64,000 bases of DNA from Rhabditoides inermis (lineage: Eukaryota > Nematoda > Chromadorea > Rhabditida > Rhabditidae): contig CAWZYM010000040.1 of NCBI GenBank assembly GCA_963966185.1, positions 110,001-174,000 on the forward strand, in the 5' to 3' direction. Positions 22,948 to 35,581 of the stretch are shown here, piece after piece. The notes under the pieces are model-generated. The model did no database searches. It saw nothing but the letters and a program-made list of their open reading frames with translations, and was not told the origin of the DNA. A program made the translations under genes and the position numbers. Position 1 is the first letter of the stretch; every line of letters starts with the position of its first letter.

Positions 22948-23020
22948 CGACCATGGCAGGGATCGAACCTGCAATCTTCTGCTCCGTAGGCAGACGCGTT
23001 ATCCATTGCGCCACACGGCC
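22948..23020 (-). tRNA. tRNA-Arg(ACG), copy 11
   Basis: Same as copy 1. Confidence 0.97.

Positions 23021-23276
23021 ACGCTCTGCTCTCACTCTAAAGCCAAGATGAGCGGTGACCCACCCTGCAACTGTTGCTTTTTCTCCAACACCAGCTGCCA
23101 TGACTGTGACACGATTAAACCTTCATTCTTCATTGATTTTCACTGTTGCAAACGGTCGCACTGTGATGTTCTCTCTATAAAAGGTGACCTGTGACCTAGC
23201 CCGAAGCGCTGGCTTCTCGGTCGTCCGACTGACACGACTTTGAAATCGTATTTTTTTTAAAACAACGTTCGTATTT

Positions 23277-23400
23277 ATGTCCCGCTCTTTCGAGGGGATT
23301 CCAAAAATCATAGAAACTCATATTTGCAAGCCGCCACGGAATTCTTTAGTAAAAGGCGAAAGAATTTCACGGTTAACTGTCGGTTCGCAAGAGGATGCAT
23277..23400 (-). ncRNA. U5 snRNA, copy 11
   Basis: As copy 1. Confidence 0.92.

Positions 23401-23531
23401 AACACCATCCATTGGCTGACAAAAGCAGAAGCCGCGGCAAAAGGGCGCCGGGTTCACCGCCATCGTCTTGCAAGAGCAAAACAGTGAGAGACGCATAATA
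23501 GGACAGCGAGGGTGAACTGAACAAAAAGTTC

Positions 23532-23603
23532 TGGAGGTATGGGGAATTGAACCCCAGCCCTCTCCCATGCTAAGGGAGCGCTCTACCACTGAGCTATACC
23601 CCC
23532..23603 (-). tRNA. tRNA-Ala(AGC), copy 12
   Basis: Standard form. Confidence 0.97.

Positions 23604-23946
23604 ATGTGAGAGAGACGAAGATAAAAGTGTAGACACGCGGACTGGATCTGCCAGCGGGGAATGAAAAGGTACGACTATGGCAGGGATCGAACCTGCAATT
23701 GAAATCTTCTCCTTCGTAGGTCGTAGGACTACGCGTTATTCATTGCGCCACACAGGATATTCTTATTGAGCTCCGCATGTTTCGTGAGTGTTTGATCATT
23801 TAATATATTCTCGCTAACATTGATAACTAGTAACCTGCAGAAGATGTTATCGAAAAAAAAACGTTATGAACGGTAACCGCTTGATCAACAATAGTGATGA
23901 GTTGAAGATAATAAAAGAACAAAACCGATGGTAACAACAAAAGATA

Positions 23947-24019
23947 CGACCATGGCAGGGATCGAACCTGCAATCTTCTGCTCCGTAGGCAGACGCGTTA
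24001 TCCATTGCGCCACACGGCC
23947..24019 (-). tRNA. tRNA-Arg(ACG), copy 12
   Basis: Same as copy 1. Confidence 0.97.

Positions 24020-24275
24020 ACGCTCTGCTCTCACTCTAAAGCCAAGATGAGCGGTGACCCACCCTGCAACTGTTGCTTTTTCTCCAACACCAGCTGCCAT
24101 GACTGTGACACGATTAAACCTTCATTCTTCATTGATTTTCACTGTTGCAAACGGTCGCACTGTGATGTTCTCTCTATAAAAGGTGACCTGTGACCTAGCC
24201 CGAAGCGCTGGCTTCTCGGTCGTCCGACTGACACGACTTTGAAATCGTATTTTTTTTAAAACAACGTTCGTATTT

Positions 24276-24399
24276 ATGTCCCGCTCTTTCGAGGGGATTC
24301 CAAAAATCATAGAAACTCATATTTGCAAGCCGCCACGGAATTCTTTAGTAAAAGGCGAAAGAATTTCACGGTTAACTGTCGGTTCGCAAGAGGATGCAT
24276..24399 (-). ncRNA. U5 snRNA, copy 12
   Basis: As copy 1. Confidence 0.92.

Positions 24400-24530
24400 A
24401 ACACCATCCATTGGCTGACAAAAGCAGAAGCCGCGGCAAAAGGGCGCCGGGTTCACCGCCATCGTCTTGCAAGAGCAAAACAGTGAGAGACGCATAATAG
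24501 GACAGCGAGGGTGAACTGAACAAAAAGTTC

Positions 24531-24602
24531 TGGAGGTATGGGGAATTGAACCCCAGCCCTCTCCCATGCTAAGGGAGCGCTCTACCACTGAGCTATACCC
24601 CC
24531..24602 (-). tRNA. tRNA-Ala(AGC), copy 13
   Basis: Standard form. Confidence 0.97.

Positions 24603-24945
24603 ATGTGAGAGAGACGAAGATAAAAGTGTAGACACGCGGACTGGATCTGCCAGCGGGGAATGAAAAGGTACGACTATGGCAGGGATCGAACCTGCAATTG
24701 AAATCTTCTCCTTCGTAGGTCGTAGGACTACGCGTTATTCATTGCGCCACACAGGATATTCTTATTGAGCTCCGCATGTTTCGTGAGTGTTTGATCATTT
24801 AATATATTCTCGCTAACATTGATAACTAGTAACCTGCAGAAGATGTTATCGAAAAAAAAACGTTATGAACGGTAACCGCTTGATCAACAATAGTGATGAG
24901 TTGAAGATAATAAAAGAACAAAACCGATGGTAACAACAAAAGATA

Positions 24946-25018
24946 CGACCATGGCAGGGATCGAACCTGCAATCTTCTGCTCCGTAGGCAGACGCGTTAT
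25001 CCATTGCGCCACACGGCC
24946..25018 (-). tRNA. tRNA-Arg(ACG), copy 13
   Basis: Same as copy 1. Confidence 0.97.

Positions 25019-25274
25019 ACGCTCTGCTCTCACTCTAAAGCCAAGATGAGCGGTGACCCACCCTGCAACTGTTGCTTTTTCTCCAACACCAGCTGCCATG
25101 ACTGTGACACGATTAAACCTTCATTCTTCATTGATTTTCACTGTTGCAAACGGTCGCACTGTGATGTTCTCTCTATAAAAGGTGACCTGTGACCTAGCCC
25201 GAAGCGCTGGCTTCTCGGTCGTCCGACTGACACGACTTTGAAATCGTATTTTTTTTAAAACAACGTTCGTATTT

Positions 25275-25398
25275 ATGTCCCGCTCTTTCGAGGGGATTCC
25301 AAAAATCATAGAAACTCATATTTGCAAGCCGCCACGGAATTCTTTAGTAAAAGGCGAAAGAATTTCACGGTTAACTGTCGGTTCGCAAGAGGATGCAT
25275..25398 (-). ncRNA. U5 snRNA, copy 13
   Basis: As copy 1. Confidence 0.92.

Positions 25399-25529
25399 AA
25401 CACCATCCATTGGCTGACAAAAGCAGAAGCCGCGGCAAAAGGGCGCCGGGTTCACCGCCATCGTCTTGCAAGAGCAAAACAGTGAGAGACGCATAATAGG
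25501 ACAGCGAGGGTGAACTGAACAAAAAGTTC

Positions 25530-25601
25530 TGGAGGTATGGGGAATTGAACCCCAGCCCTCTCCCATGCTAAGGGAGCGCTCTACCACTGAGCTATACCCC
25601 C
25530..25601 (-). tRNA. tRNA-Ala(AGC), copy 14
   Basis: Standard form. Confidence 0.97.

Positions 25602-25944
25602 ATGTGAGAGAGACGAAGATAAAAGTGTAGACACGCGGACTGGATCTGCCAGCGGGGAATGAAAAGGTACGACTATGGCAGGGATCGAACCTGCAATTGA
25701 AATCTTCTCCTTCGTAGGTCGTAGGACTACGCGTTATTCATTGCGCCACACAGGATATTCTTATTGAGCTCCGCATGTTTCGTGAGTGTTTGATCATTTA
25801 ATATATTCTCGCTAACATTGATAACTAGTAACCTGCAGAAGATGTTATCGAAAAAAAAACGTTATGAACGGTAACCGCTTGATCAACAATAGTGATGAGT
25901 TGAAGATAATAAAAGAACAAAACCGATGGTAACAACAAAAGATA

Positions 25945-26017
25945 CGACCATGGCAGGGATCGAACCTGCAATCTTCTGCTCCGTAGGCAGACGCGTTATC
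26001 CATTGCGCCACACGGCC
25945..26017 (-). tRNA. tRNA-Arg(ACG), copy 14
   Basis: Same as copy 1. Confidence 0.97.

Positions 26018-26273
26018 ACGCTCTGCTCTCACTCTAAAGCCAAGATGAGCGGTGACCCACCCTGCAACTGTTGCTTTTTCTCCAACACCAGCTGCCATGA
26101 CTGTGACACGATTAAACCTTCATTCTTCATTGATTTTCACTGTTGCAAACGGTCGCACTGTGATGTTCTCTCTATAAAAGGTGACCTGTGACCTAGCCCG
26201 AAGCGCTGGCTTCTCGGTCGTCCGACTGACACGACTTTGAAATCGTATTTTTTTTAAAACAACGTTCGTATTT

Positions 26274-26397
26274 ATGTCCCGCTCTTTCGAGGGGATTCCA
26301 AAAATCATAGAAACTCATATTTGCAAGCCGCCACGGAATTCTTTAGTAAAAGGCGAAAGAATTTCACGGTTAACTGTCGGTTCGCAAGAGGATGCAT
26274..26397 (-). ncRNA. U5 snRNA, copy 14
   Basis: As copy 1. Confidence 0.92.

Positions 26398-26528
26398 AAC
26401 ACCATCCATTGGCTGACAAAAGCAGAAGCCGCGGCAAAAGGGCGCCGGGTTCACCGCCATCGTCTTGCAAGAGCAAAACAGTGAGAGACGCATAATAGGA
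26501 CAGCGAGGGTGAACTGAACAAAAAGTTC

Positions 26529-26600
26529 TGGAGGTATGGGGAATTGAACCCCAGCCCTCTCCCATGCTAAGGGAGCGCTCTACCACTGAGCTATACCCCC
26529..26600 (-). tRNA. tRNA-Ala(AGC), copy 15
   Basis: Standard form. Confidence 0.97.

Positions 26601-26943
26601 ATGTGAGAGAGACGAAGATAAAAGTGTAGACACGCGGACTGGATCTGCCAGCGGGGAATGAAAAGGTACGACTATGGCAGGGATCGAACCTGCAATTGAA
26701 ATCTTCTCCTTCGTAGGTCGTAGGACTACGCGTTATTCATTGCGCCACACAGGATATTCTTATTGAGCTCCGCATGTTTCGTGAGTGTTTGATCATTTAA
26801 TATATTCTCGCTAACATTGATAACTAGTAACCTGCAGAAGATGTTATCGAAAAAAAAACGTTATGAACGGTAACCGCTTGATCAACAATAGTGATGAGTT
26901 GAAGATAATAAAAGAACAAAACCGATGGTAACAACAAAAGATA

Positions 26944-27016
26944 CGACCATGGCAGGGATCGAACCTGCAATCTTCTGCTCCGTAGGCAGACGCGTTATCC
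27001 ATTGCGCCACACGGCC
26944..27016 (-). tRNA. tRNA-Arg(ACG), copy 15
   Basis: Same as copy 1. Confidence 0.97.

Positions 27017-27272
27017 ACGCTCTGCTCTCACTCTAAAGCCAAGATGAGCGGTGACCCACCCTGCAACTGTTGCTTTTTCTCCAACACCAGCTGCCATGAC
27101 TGTGACACGATTAAACCTTCATTCTTCATTGATTTTCACTGTTGCAAACGGTCGCACTGTGATGTTCTCTCTATAAAAGGTGACCTGTGACCTAGCCCGA
27201 AGCGCTGGCTTCTCGGTCGTCCGACTGACACGACTTTGAAATCGTATTTTTTTTAAAACAACGTTCGTATTT

Positions 27273-27396
27273 ATGTCCCGCTCTTTCGAGGGGATTCCAA
27301 AAATCATAGAAACTCATATTTGCAAGCCGCCACGGAATTCTTTAGTAAAAGGCGAAAGAATTTCACGGTTAACTGTCGGTTCGCAAGAGGATGCAT
27273..27396 (-). ncRNA. U5 snRNA, copy 15
   Basis: As copy 1. Confidence 0.92.

Positions 27397-27527
27397 AACA
27401 CCATCCATTGGCTGACAAAAGCAGAAGCCGCGGCAAAAGGGCGCCGGGTTCACCGCCATCGTCTTGCAAGAGCAAAACAGTGAGAGACGCATAATAGGAC
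27501 AGCGAGGGTGAACTGAACAAAAAGTTC

Positions 27528-27598
27528 TGGAGGTATGGGGAATTGAACCCCAGCCCTCTCCCATGCTAAGGGAGCGCTCTACCACTGAGCTATACCCC
27528..27598 (-). tRNA. tRNA-Ala(AGC), copy 16, one-base acceptor deletion
   Basis: Same variant as copy 9; begins a run of five (copies 16-20). Confidence 0.9.

Positions 27599-27941
27599 AT
27601 GTGAGAGAGACGAAGATAAAAGTGTAGACACGCGGACTGGATCTGCCAGCGGGGAATGAAAAGGTACGACTATGGCAGGGATCGAACCTGCAATTGAAAT
27701 CTTCTCCTTCGTAGGTCGTAGGACTACGCGTTATTCATTGCGCCACACAGGATATTCTTATTGAGCTCCGCATGTTTCGTGAGTGTTTGATCATTTAATA
27801 TATTCTCGCTAACATTGATAACTAGTAACCTGCAGAAGATGTTATCGAAAAAAAAACGTTATGAACGGTAACCGCTTGATCAACAATAGTGATGAGTTGA
27901 AGATAATAAAAGAACAAAACCGATGGTAACAACAAAAGATA

Positions 27942-28014
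27942 CGACCATGGCAGGGATCGAACCTGCAATCTTCTGCTCCGTAGGCAGACGCGTTATCCAT
28001 TGCGCCACACGGCC
27942..28014 (-). tRNA. tRNA-Arg(ACG), copy 16
   Basis: Same as copy 1. Confidence 0.97.

Positions 28015-28270
28015 ACGCTCTGCTCTCACTCTAAAGCCAAGATGAGCGGTGACCCACCCTGCAACTGTTGCTTTTTCTCCAACACCAGCTGCCATGACTG
28101 TGACACGATTAAACCTTCATTCTTCATTGATTTTCACTGTTGCAAACGGTCGCACTGTGATGTTCTCTCTATAAAAGGTGACCTGTGACCTAGCCCGAAG
28201 CGCTGGCTTCTCGGTCGTCCGACTGACACGACTTTGAAATCGTATTTTTTTTAAAACAACGTTCGTATTT

Positions 28271-28394
28271 ATGTCCCGCTCTTTCGAGGGGATTCCAAAA
28301 ATCATAGAAACTCATATTTGCAAGCCGCCACGGAATTCTTTAGTAAAAGGCGAAAGAATTTCACGGTTAACTGTCGGTTCGCAAGAGGATGCAT
28271..28394 (-). ncRNA. U5 snRNA, copy 16
   Basis: As copy 1. 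Confidence 0.92.

Positions 28395-28525
28395 AACACC
28401 ATCCATTGGCTGACAAAAGCAGAAGCCGCGGCAAAAGGGCGCCGGGTTCACCGCCATCGTCTTGCAAGAGCAAAACAGTGAGAGACGCATAATAGGACAG
28501 CGAGGGTGAACTGAACAAAAAGTTC

Positions 28526-28596
28526 TGGAGGTATGGGGAATTGAACCCCAGCCCTCTCCCATGCTAAGGGAGCGCTCTACCACTGAGCTATACCCC
28526..28596 (-). tRNA. tRNA-Ala(AGC), copy 17, one-base acceptor deletion
   Basis: As copy 9. Confidence 0.9.

Positions 28597-28939
28597 ATGT
28601 GAGAGAGACGAAGATAAAAGTGTAGACACGCGGACTGGATCTGCCAGCGGGGAATGAAAAGGTACGACTATGGCAGGGATCGAACCTGCAATTGAAATCT
28701 TCTCCTTCGTAGGTCGTAGGACTACGCGTTATTCATTGCGCCACACAGGATATTCTTATTGAGCTCCGCATGTTTCGTGAGTGTTTGATCATTTAATATA
28801 TTCTCGCTAACATTGATAACTAGTAACCTGCAGAAGATGTTATCGAAAAAAAAACGTTATGAACGGTAACCGCTTGATCAACAATAGTGATGAGTTGAAG
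28901 ATAATAAAAGAACAAAACCGATGGTAACAACAAAAGATA

Positions 28940-29012
28940 CGACCATGGCAGGGATCGAACCTGCAATCTTCTGCTCCGTAGGCAGACGCGTTATCCATTG
29001 CGCCACACGGCC
28940..29012 (-). tRNA. tRNA-Arg(ACG), copy 17
   Basis: Same as copy 1. Confidence 0.97.

Positions 29013-29268
29013 ACGCTCTGCTCTCACTCTAAAGCCAAGATGAGCGGTGACCCACCCTGCAACTGTTGCTTTTTCTCCAACACCAGCTGCCATGACTGTG
29101 ACACGATTAAACCTTCATTCTTCATTGATTTTCACTGTTGCAAACGGTCGCACTGTGATGTTCTCTCTATAAAAGGTGACCTGTGACCTAGCCCGAAGCG
29201 CTGGCTTCTCGGTCGTCCGACTGACACGACTTTGAAATCGTATTTTTTTTAAAACAACGTTCGTATTT

Positions 29269-29392
29269 ATGTCCCGCTCTTTCGAGGGGATTCCAAAAAT
29301 CATAGAAACTCATATTTGCAAGCCGCCACGGAATTCTTTAGTAAAAGGCGAAAGAATTTCACGGTTAACTGTCGGTTCGCAAGAGGATGCAT
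29269..29392 (-). ncRNA. U5 snRNA, copy 17
   Basis: As copy 1. Confidence 0.92.

Positions 29393-29523
29393 AACACCAT
29401 CCATTGGCTGACAAAAGCAGAAGCCGCGGCAAAAGGGCGCCGGGTTCACCGCCATCGTCTTGCAAGAGCAAAACAGTGAGAGACGCATAATAGGACAGCG
29501 AGGGTGAACTGAACAAAAAGTTC

Positions 29524-29594
29524 TGGAGGTATGGGGAATTGAACCCCAGCCCTCTCCCATGCTAAGGGAGCGCTCTACCACTGAGCTATACCCC
29524..29594 (-). tRNA. tRNA-Ala(AGC), copy 18, one-base acceptor deletion
   Basis: As copy 9. Confidence 0.9.

Positions 29595-29937
29595 ATGTGA
29601 GAGAGACGAAGATAAAAGTGTAGACACGCGGACTGGATCTGCCAGCGGGGAATGAAAAGGTACGACTATGGCAGGGATCGAACCTGCAATTGAAATCTTC
29701 TCCTTCGTAGGTCGTAGGACTACGCGTTATTCATTGCGCCACACAGGATATTCTTATTGAGCTCCGCATGTTTCGTGAGTGTTTGATCATTTAATATATT
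29801 CTCGCTAACATTGATAACTAGTAACCTGCAGAAGATGTTATCGAAAAAAAAACGTTATGAACGGTAACCGCTTGATCAACAATAGTGATGAGTTGAAGAT
29901 AATAAAAGAACAAAACCGATGGTAACAACAAAAGATA

Positions 29938-30010
29938 CGACCATGGCAGGGATCGAACCTGCAATCTTCTGCTCCGTAGGCAGACGCGTTATCCATTGCG
30001 CCACACGGCC
29938..30010 (-). tRNA. tRNA-Arg(ACG), copy 18
   Basis: Same as copy 1. Confidence 0.97.

Positions 30011-30266
30011 ACGCTCTGCTCTCACTCTAAAGCCAAGATGAGCGGTGACCCACCCTGCAACTGTTGCTTTTTCTCCAACACCAGCTGCCATGACTGTGAC
30101 ACGATTAAACCTTCATTCTTCATTGATTTTCACTGTTGCAAACGGTCGCACTGTGATGTTCTCTCTATAAAAGGTGACCTGTGACCTAGCCCGAAGCGCT
30201 GGCTTCTCGGTCGTCCGACTGACACGACTTTGAAATCGTATTTTTTTTAAAACAACGTTCGTATTT

Positions 30267-30390
30267 ATGTCCCGCTCTTTCGAGGGGATTCCAAAAATCA
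30301 TAGAAACTCATATTTGCAAGCCGCCACGGAATTCTTTAGTAAAAGGCGAAAGAATTTCACGGTTAACTGTCGGTTCGCAAGAGGATGCAT
30267..30390 (-). ncRNA. U5 snRNA, copy 18
   Basis: As copy 1. Confidence 0.92.

Positions 30391-30521
30391 AACACCATCC
30401 ATTGGCTGACAAAAGCAGAAGCCGCGGCAAAAGGGCGCCGGGTTCACCGCCATCGTCTTGCAAGAGCAAAACAGTGAGAGACGCATAATAGGACAGCGAG
30501 GGTGAACTGAACAAAAAGTTC

Positions 30522-30592
30522 TGGAGGTATGGGGAATTGAACCCCAGCCCTCTCCCATGCTAAGGGAGCGCTCTACCACTGAGCTATACCCC
30522..30592 (-). tRNA. tRNA-Ala(AGC), copy 19, one-base acceptor deletion
   Basis: As copy 9. Confidence 0.9.

Positions 30593-30935
30593 ATGTGAGA
30601 GAGACGAAGATAAAAGTGTAGACACGCGGACTGGATCTGCCAGCGGGGAATGAAAAGGTACGACTATGGCAGGGATCGAACCTGCAATTGAAATCTTCTC
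30701 CTTCGTAGGTCGTAGGACTACGCGTTATTCATTGCGCCACACAGGATATTCTTATTGAGCTCCGCATGTTTCGTGAGTGTTTGATCATTTAATATATTCT
30801 CGCTAACATTGATAACTAGTAACCTGCAGAAGATGTTATCGAAAAAAAAACGTTATGAACGGTAACCGCTTGATCAACAATAGTGATGAGTTGAAGATAA
30901 TAAAAGAACAAAACCGATGGTAACAACAAAAGATA

Positions 30936-31008
30936 CGACCATGGCAGGGATCGAACCTGCAATCTTCTGCTCCGTAGGCAGACGCGTTATCCATTGCGCC
31001 ACACGGCC
30936..31008 (-). tRNA. tRNA-Arg(ACG), copy 19
   Basis: Same as copy 1. Confidence 0.97.

Positions 31009-31264
31009 ACGCTCTGCTCTCACTCTAAAGCCAAGATGAGCGGTGACCCACCCTGCAACTGTTGCTTTTTCTCCAACACCAGCTGCCATGACTGTGACAC
31101 GATTAAACCTTCATTCTTCATTGATTTTCACTGTTGCAAACGGTCGCACTGTGATGTTCTCTCTATAAAAGGTGACCTGTGACCTAGCCCGAAGCGCTGG
31201 CTTCTCGGTCGTCCGACTGACACGACTTTGAAATCGTATTTTTTTTAAAACAACGTTCGTATTT

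Positions 31265-31388
31265 ATGTCCCGCTCTTTCGAGGGGATTCCAAAAATCATA
31301 GAAACTCATATTTGCAAGCCGCCACGGAATTCTTTAGTAAAAGGCGAAAGAATTTCACGGTTAACTGTCGGTTCGCAAGAGGATGCAT
31265..31388 (-). ncRNA. U5 snRNA, copy 19
   Basis: As copy 1. Confidence 0.92.

Positions 31389-31519
31389 AACACCATCCAT
31401 TGGCTGACAAAAGCAGAAGCCGCGGCAAAAGGGCGCCGGGTTCACCGCCATCGTCTTGCAAGAGCAAAACAGTGAGAGACGCATAATAGGACAGCGAGGG
31501 TGAACTGAACAAAAAGTTC

Positions 31520-31590
31520 TGGAGGTATGGGGAATTGAACCCCAGCCCTCTCCCATGCTAAGGGAGCGCTCTACCACTGAGCTATACCCC
31520..31590 (-). tRNA. tRNA-Ala(AGC), copy 20, one-base acceptor deletion
   Basis: As copy 9. Confidence 0.9.

Positions 31591-31933
31591 ATGTGAGAGA
31601 GACGAAGATAAAAGTGTAGACACGCGGACTGGATCTGCCAGCGGGGAATGAAAAGGTACGACTATGGCAGGGATCGAACCTGCAATTGAAATCTTCTCCT
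31701 TCGTAGGTCGTAGGACTACGCGTTATTCATTGCGCCACACAGGATATTCTTATTGAGCTCCGCATGTTTCGTGAGTGTTTGATCATTTAATATATTCTCG
31801 CTAACATTGATAACTAGTAACCTGCAGAAGATGTTATCGAAAAAAAAACGTTATGAACGGTAACCGCTTGATCAACAATAGTGATGAGTTGAAGATAATA
31901 AAAGAACAAAACCGATGGTAACAACAAAAGATA

Positions 31934-32006
31934 CGACCATGGCAGGGATCGAACCTGCAATCTTCTGCTCCGTAGGCAGACGCGTTATCCATTGCGCCAC
32001 ACGGCC
31934..32006 (-). tRNA. tRNA-Arg(ACG), copy 20
   Basis: Same as copy 1. Confidence 0.97.

Positions 32007-32262
32007 ACGCTCTGCTCTCACTCTAAAGCCAAGATGAGCGGTGACCCACCCTGCAACTGTTGCTTTTTCTCCAACACCAGCTGCCATGACTGTGACACGA
32101 TTAAACCTTCATTCTTCATTGATTTTCACTGTTGCAAACGGTCGCACTGTGATGTTCTCTCTATAAAAGGTGACCTGTGACCTAGCCCGAAGCGCTGGCT
32201 TCTCGGTCGTCCGACTGACACGACTTTGAAATCGTATTTTTTTTAAAACAACGTTCGTATTT

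Positions 32263-32386
32263 ATGTCCCGCTCTTTCGAGGGGATTCCAAAAATCATAGA
32301 AACTCATATTTGCAAGCCGCCACGGAATTCTTTAGTAAAAGGCGAAAGAATTTCACGGTTAACTGTCGGTTCGCAAGAGGATGCAT
32263..32386 (-). ncRNA. U5 snRNA, copy 20
   Basis: As copy 1. Confidence 0.92.

Positions 32387-32517
32387 AACACCATCCATTG
32401 GCTGACAAAAGCAGAAGCCGCGGCAAAAGGGCGCCGGGTTCACCGCCATCGTCTTGCAAGAGCAAAACAGTGAGAGACGCATAATAGGACAGCGAGGGTG
32501 AACTGAACAAAAAGTTC

Positions 32518-32586
32518 TGGAGGTATGAATTGAACCCCAGCCCTCTCCCATGCTAAGGGAGCGCTCTACCACTGAGCTATACCCCC
32518..32586 (-). pseudogene. tRNA-Ala(AGC), copy 21, T-stem deletion
   Basis: Three bases of the 3' T-stem strand (CCC) are missing, so the T arm cannot form its 5-bp stem; the acceptor stem is the standard 5-G form. 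Probably non-functional. Only copy with this change. Confidence 0.8.

Positions 32587-32929
32587 ATGTGAGAGAGACG
32601 AAGATAAAAGTGTAGACACGCGGACTGGATCTGCCAGCGGGGAATGAAAAGGTACGACTATGGCAGGGATCGAACCTGCAATTGAAATCTTCTCCTTCGT
32701 AGGTCGTAGGACTACGCGTTATTCATTGCGCCACACAGGATATTCTTATTGAGCTCCGCATGTTTCGTGAGTGTTTGATCATTTAATATATTCTCGCTAA
32801 CATTGATAACTAGTAACCTGCAGAAGATGTTATCGAAAAAAAAACGTTATGAACGGTAACCGCTTGATCAACAATAGTGATGAGTTGAAGATAATAAAAG
32901 AACAAAACCGATGGTAACAACAAAAGATA

Positions 32930-33002
32930 CGACCATGGCAGGGATCGAACCTGCAATCTTCTGCTCCGTAGGCAGACGCGTTATCCATTGCGCCACACGG
33001 CC
32930..33002 (-). tRNA. tRNA-Arg(ACG), copy 21
   Basis: Same as copy 1. Confidence 0.97.

Positions 33003-33258
33003 ACGCTCTGCTCTCACTCTAAAGCCAAGATGAGCGGTGACCCACCCTGCAACTGTTGCTTTTTCTCCAACACCAGCTGCCATGACTGTGACACGATTAA
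33101 ACCTTCATTCTTCATTGATTTTCACTGTTGCAAACGGTCGCACTGTGATGTTCTCTCTATAAAAGGTGACCTGTGACCTAGCCCGAAGCGCTGGCTTCTC
33201 GGTCGTCCGACTGACACGACTTTGAAATCGTATTTTTTTTAAAACAACGTTCGTATTT

Positions 33259-33382
33259 ATGTCCCGCTCTTTCGAGGGGATTCCAAAAATCATAGAAACT
33301 CATATTTGCAAGCCGCCACGGAATTCTTTAGTAAAAGGCGAAAGAATTTCACGGTTAACTGTCGGTTCGCAAGAGGATGCAT
33259..33382 (-). ncRNA. U5 snRNA, copy 21
   Basis: As copy 1. Confidence 0.92.

Positions 33383-33513
33383 AACACCATCCATTGGCTG
33401 ACAAAAGCAGAAGCCGCGGCAAAAGGGCGCCGGGTTCACCGCCATCGTCTTGCAAGAGCAAAACAGTGAGAGACGCATAATAGGACAGCGAGGGTGAACT
33501 GAACAAAAAGTTC

Positions 33514-33584
33514 TGGAGGTATGGGGAATTGAACCCCAGCCCTCTCCCATGCTAAGGGAGCGCTCTACCACTGAGCTATACCCC
33514..33584 (-). 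tRNA. tRNA-Ala(AGC), copy 22, one-base acceptor deletion
   Basis: As copy 9. From here the acceptor-deletion form alternates with the T-stem variant. Confidence 0.9.

Positions 33585-33927
33585 ATGTGAGAGAGACGAA
33601 GATAAAAGTGTAGACACGCGGACTGGATCTGCCAGCGGGGAATGAAAAGGTACGACTATGGCAGGGATCGAACCTGCAATTGAAATCTTCTCCTTCGTAG
33701 GTCGTAGGACTACGCGTTATTCATTGCGCCACACAGGATATTCTTATTGAGCTCCGCATGTTTCGTGAGTGTTTGATCATTTAATATATTCTCGCTAACA
33801 TTGATAACTAGTAACCTGCAGAAGATGTTATCGAAAAAAAAACGTTATGAACGGTAACCGCTTGATCAACAATAGTGATGAGTTGAAGATAATAAAAGAA
33901 CAAAACCGATGGTAACAACAAAAGATA

Positions 33928-34000
33928 CGACCATGGCAGGGATCGAACCTGCAATCTTCTGCTCCGTAGGCAGACGCGTTATCCATTGCGCCACACGGCC
33928..34000 (-). tRNA. tRNA-Arg(ACG), copy 22
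   Basis: Same as copy 1. Confidence 0.97.

Positions 34001-34256
34001 ACGCTCTGCTCTCACTCTAAAGCCAAGATGAGCGGTGACCCACCCTGCAACTGTTGCTTTTTCTCCAACACCAGCTGCCATGACTGTGACACGATTAAAC
34101 CTTCATTCTTCATTGATTTTCACTGTTGCAAACGGTCGCACTGTGATGTTCTCTCTATAAAAGGTGACCTGTGACCTAGCCCGAAGCGCTGGCTTCTCGG
34201 TCGTCCGACTGACACGACTTTGAAATCGTATTTTTTTTAAAACAACGTTCGTATTT

Positions 34257-34380
34257 ATGTCCCGCTCTTTCGAGGGGATTCCAAAAATCATAGAAACTCA
34301 TATTTGCAAGCCGCCACGGAATTCTTTAGTAAAAGGCGAAAGAATTTCACGGTTAACTGTCGGTTCGCAAGAGGATGCAT
34257..34380 (-). ncRNA. U5 snRNA, copy 22
   Basis: As copy 1. Confidence 0.92.

Positions 34381-34511
34381 AACACCATCCATTGGCTGAC
34401 AAAAGCAGAAGCCGCGGCAAAAGGGCGCCGGGTTCACCGCCATCGTCTTGCAAGAGCAAAACAGTGAGAGACGCATAATAGGACAGCGAGGGTGAACTGA
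34501 ACAAAAAGTTC

Positions 34512-34583
34512 TGGAGGTATGAGGAATTGAACCCCAGCCCTCTCCCATGCTAAGGGAGCGCTCTACCACTGAGCTATACCCCC
34512..34583 (-). tRNA. tRNA-Ala(AGC), copy 23, T-stem wobble variant
   Basis: 72 nt with five acceptor G and one C-to-T change that turns a T-stem G-C pair into G-U (stem TGGGG/CCTCA). Likely still foldable. Confidence 0.93.

Positions 34584-34926
34584 ATGTGAGAGAGACGAAG
34601 ATAAAAGTGTAGACACGCGGACTGGATCTGCCAGCGGGGAATGAAAAGGTACGACTATGGCAGGGATCGAACCTGCAATTGAAATCTTCTCCTTCGTAGG
34701 TCGTAGGACTACGCGTTATTCATTGCGCCACACAGGATATTCTTATTGAGCTCCGCATGTTTCGTGAGTGTTTGATCATTTAATATATTCTCGCTAACAT
34801 TGATAACTAGTAACCTGCAGAAGATGTTATCGAAAAAAAAACGTTATGAACGGTAACCGCTTGATCAACAATAGTGATGAGTTGAAGATAATAAAAGAAC
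34901 AAAACCGATGGTAACAACAAAAGATA

Positions 34927-34999
34927 CGACCATGGCAGGGATCGAACCTGCAATCTTCTGCTCCGTAGGCAGACGCGTTATCCATTGCGCCACACGGCC
34927..34999 (-). tRNA. tRNA-Arg(ACG), copy 23
   Basis: Same as copy 1. Confidence 0.97.

Positions 35000-35255
35000 A
35001 CGCTCTGCTCTCACTCTAAAGCCAAGATGAGCGGTGACCCACCCTGCAACTGTTGCTTTTTCTCCAACACCAGCTGCCATGACTGTGACACGATTAAACC
35101 TTCATTCTTCATTGATTTTCACTGTTGCAAACGGTCGCACTGTGATGTTCTCTCTATAAAAGGTGACCTGTGACCTAGCCCGAAGCGCTGGCTTCTCGGT
35201 CGTCCGACTGACACGACTTTGAAATCGTATTTTTTTTAAAACAACGTTCGTATTT

Positions 35256-35379
35256 ATGTCCCGCTCTTTCGAGGGGATTCCAAAAATCATAGAAACTCAT
35301 ATTTGCAAGCCGCCACGGAATTCTTTAGTAAAAGGCGAAAGAATTTCACGGTTAACTGTCGGTTCGCAAGAGGATGCAT
35256..35379 (-). 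ncRNA. U5 snRNA, copy 23
   Basis: As copy 1. Confidence 0.92.

Positions 35380-35510
35380 AACACCATCCATTGGCTGACA
35401 AAAGCAGAAGCCGCGGCAAAAGGGCGCCGGGTTCACCGCCATCGTCTTGCAAGAGCAAAACAGTGAGAGACGCATAATAGGACAGCGAGGGTGAACTGAA
35501 CAAAAAGTTC

Positions 35511-35581
35511 TGGAGGTATGGGGAATTGAACCCCAGCCCTCTCCCATGCTAAGGGAGCGCTCTACCACTGAGCTATACCCC
35511..35581 (-). tRNA. tRNA-Ala(AGC), copy 24, one-base acceptor deletion
   Basis: As copy 9. Confidence 0.9.
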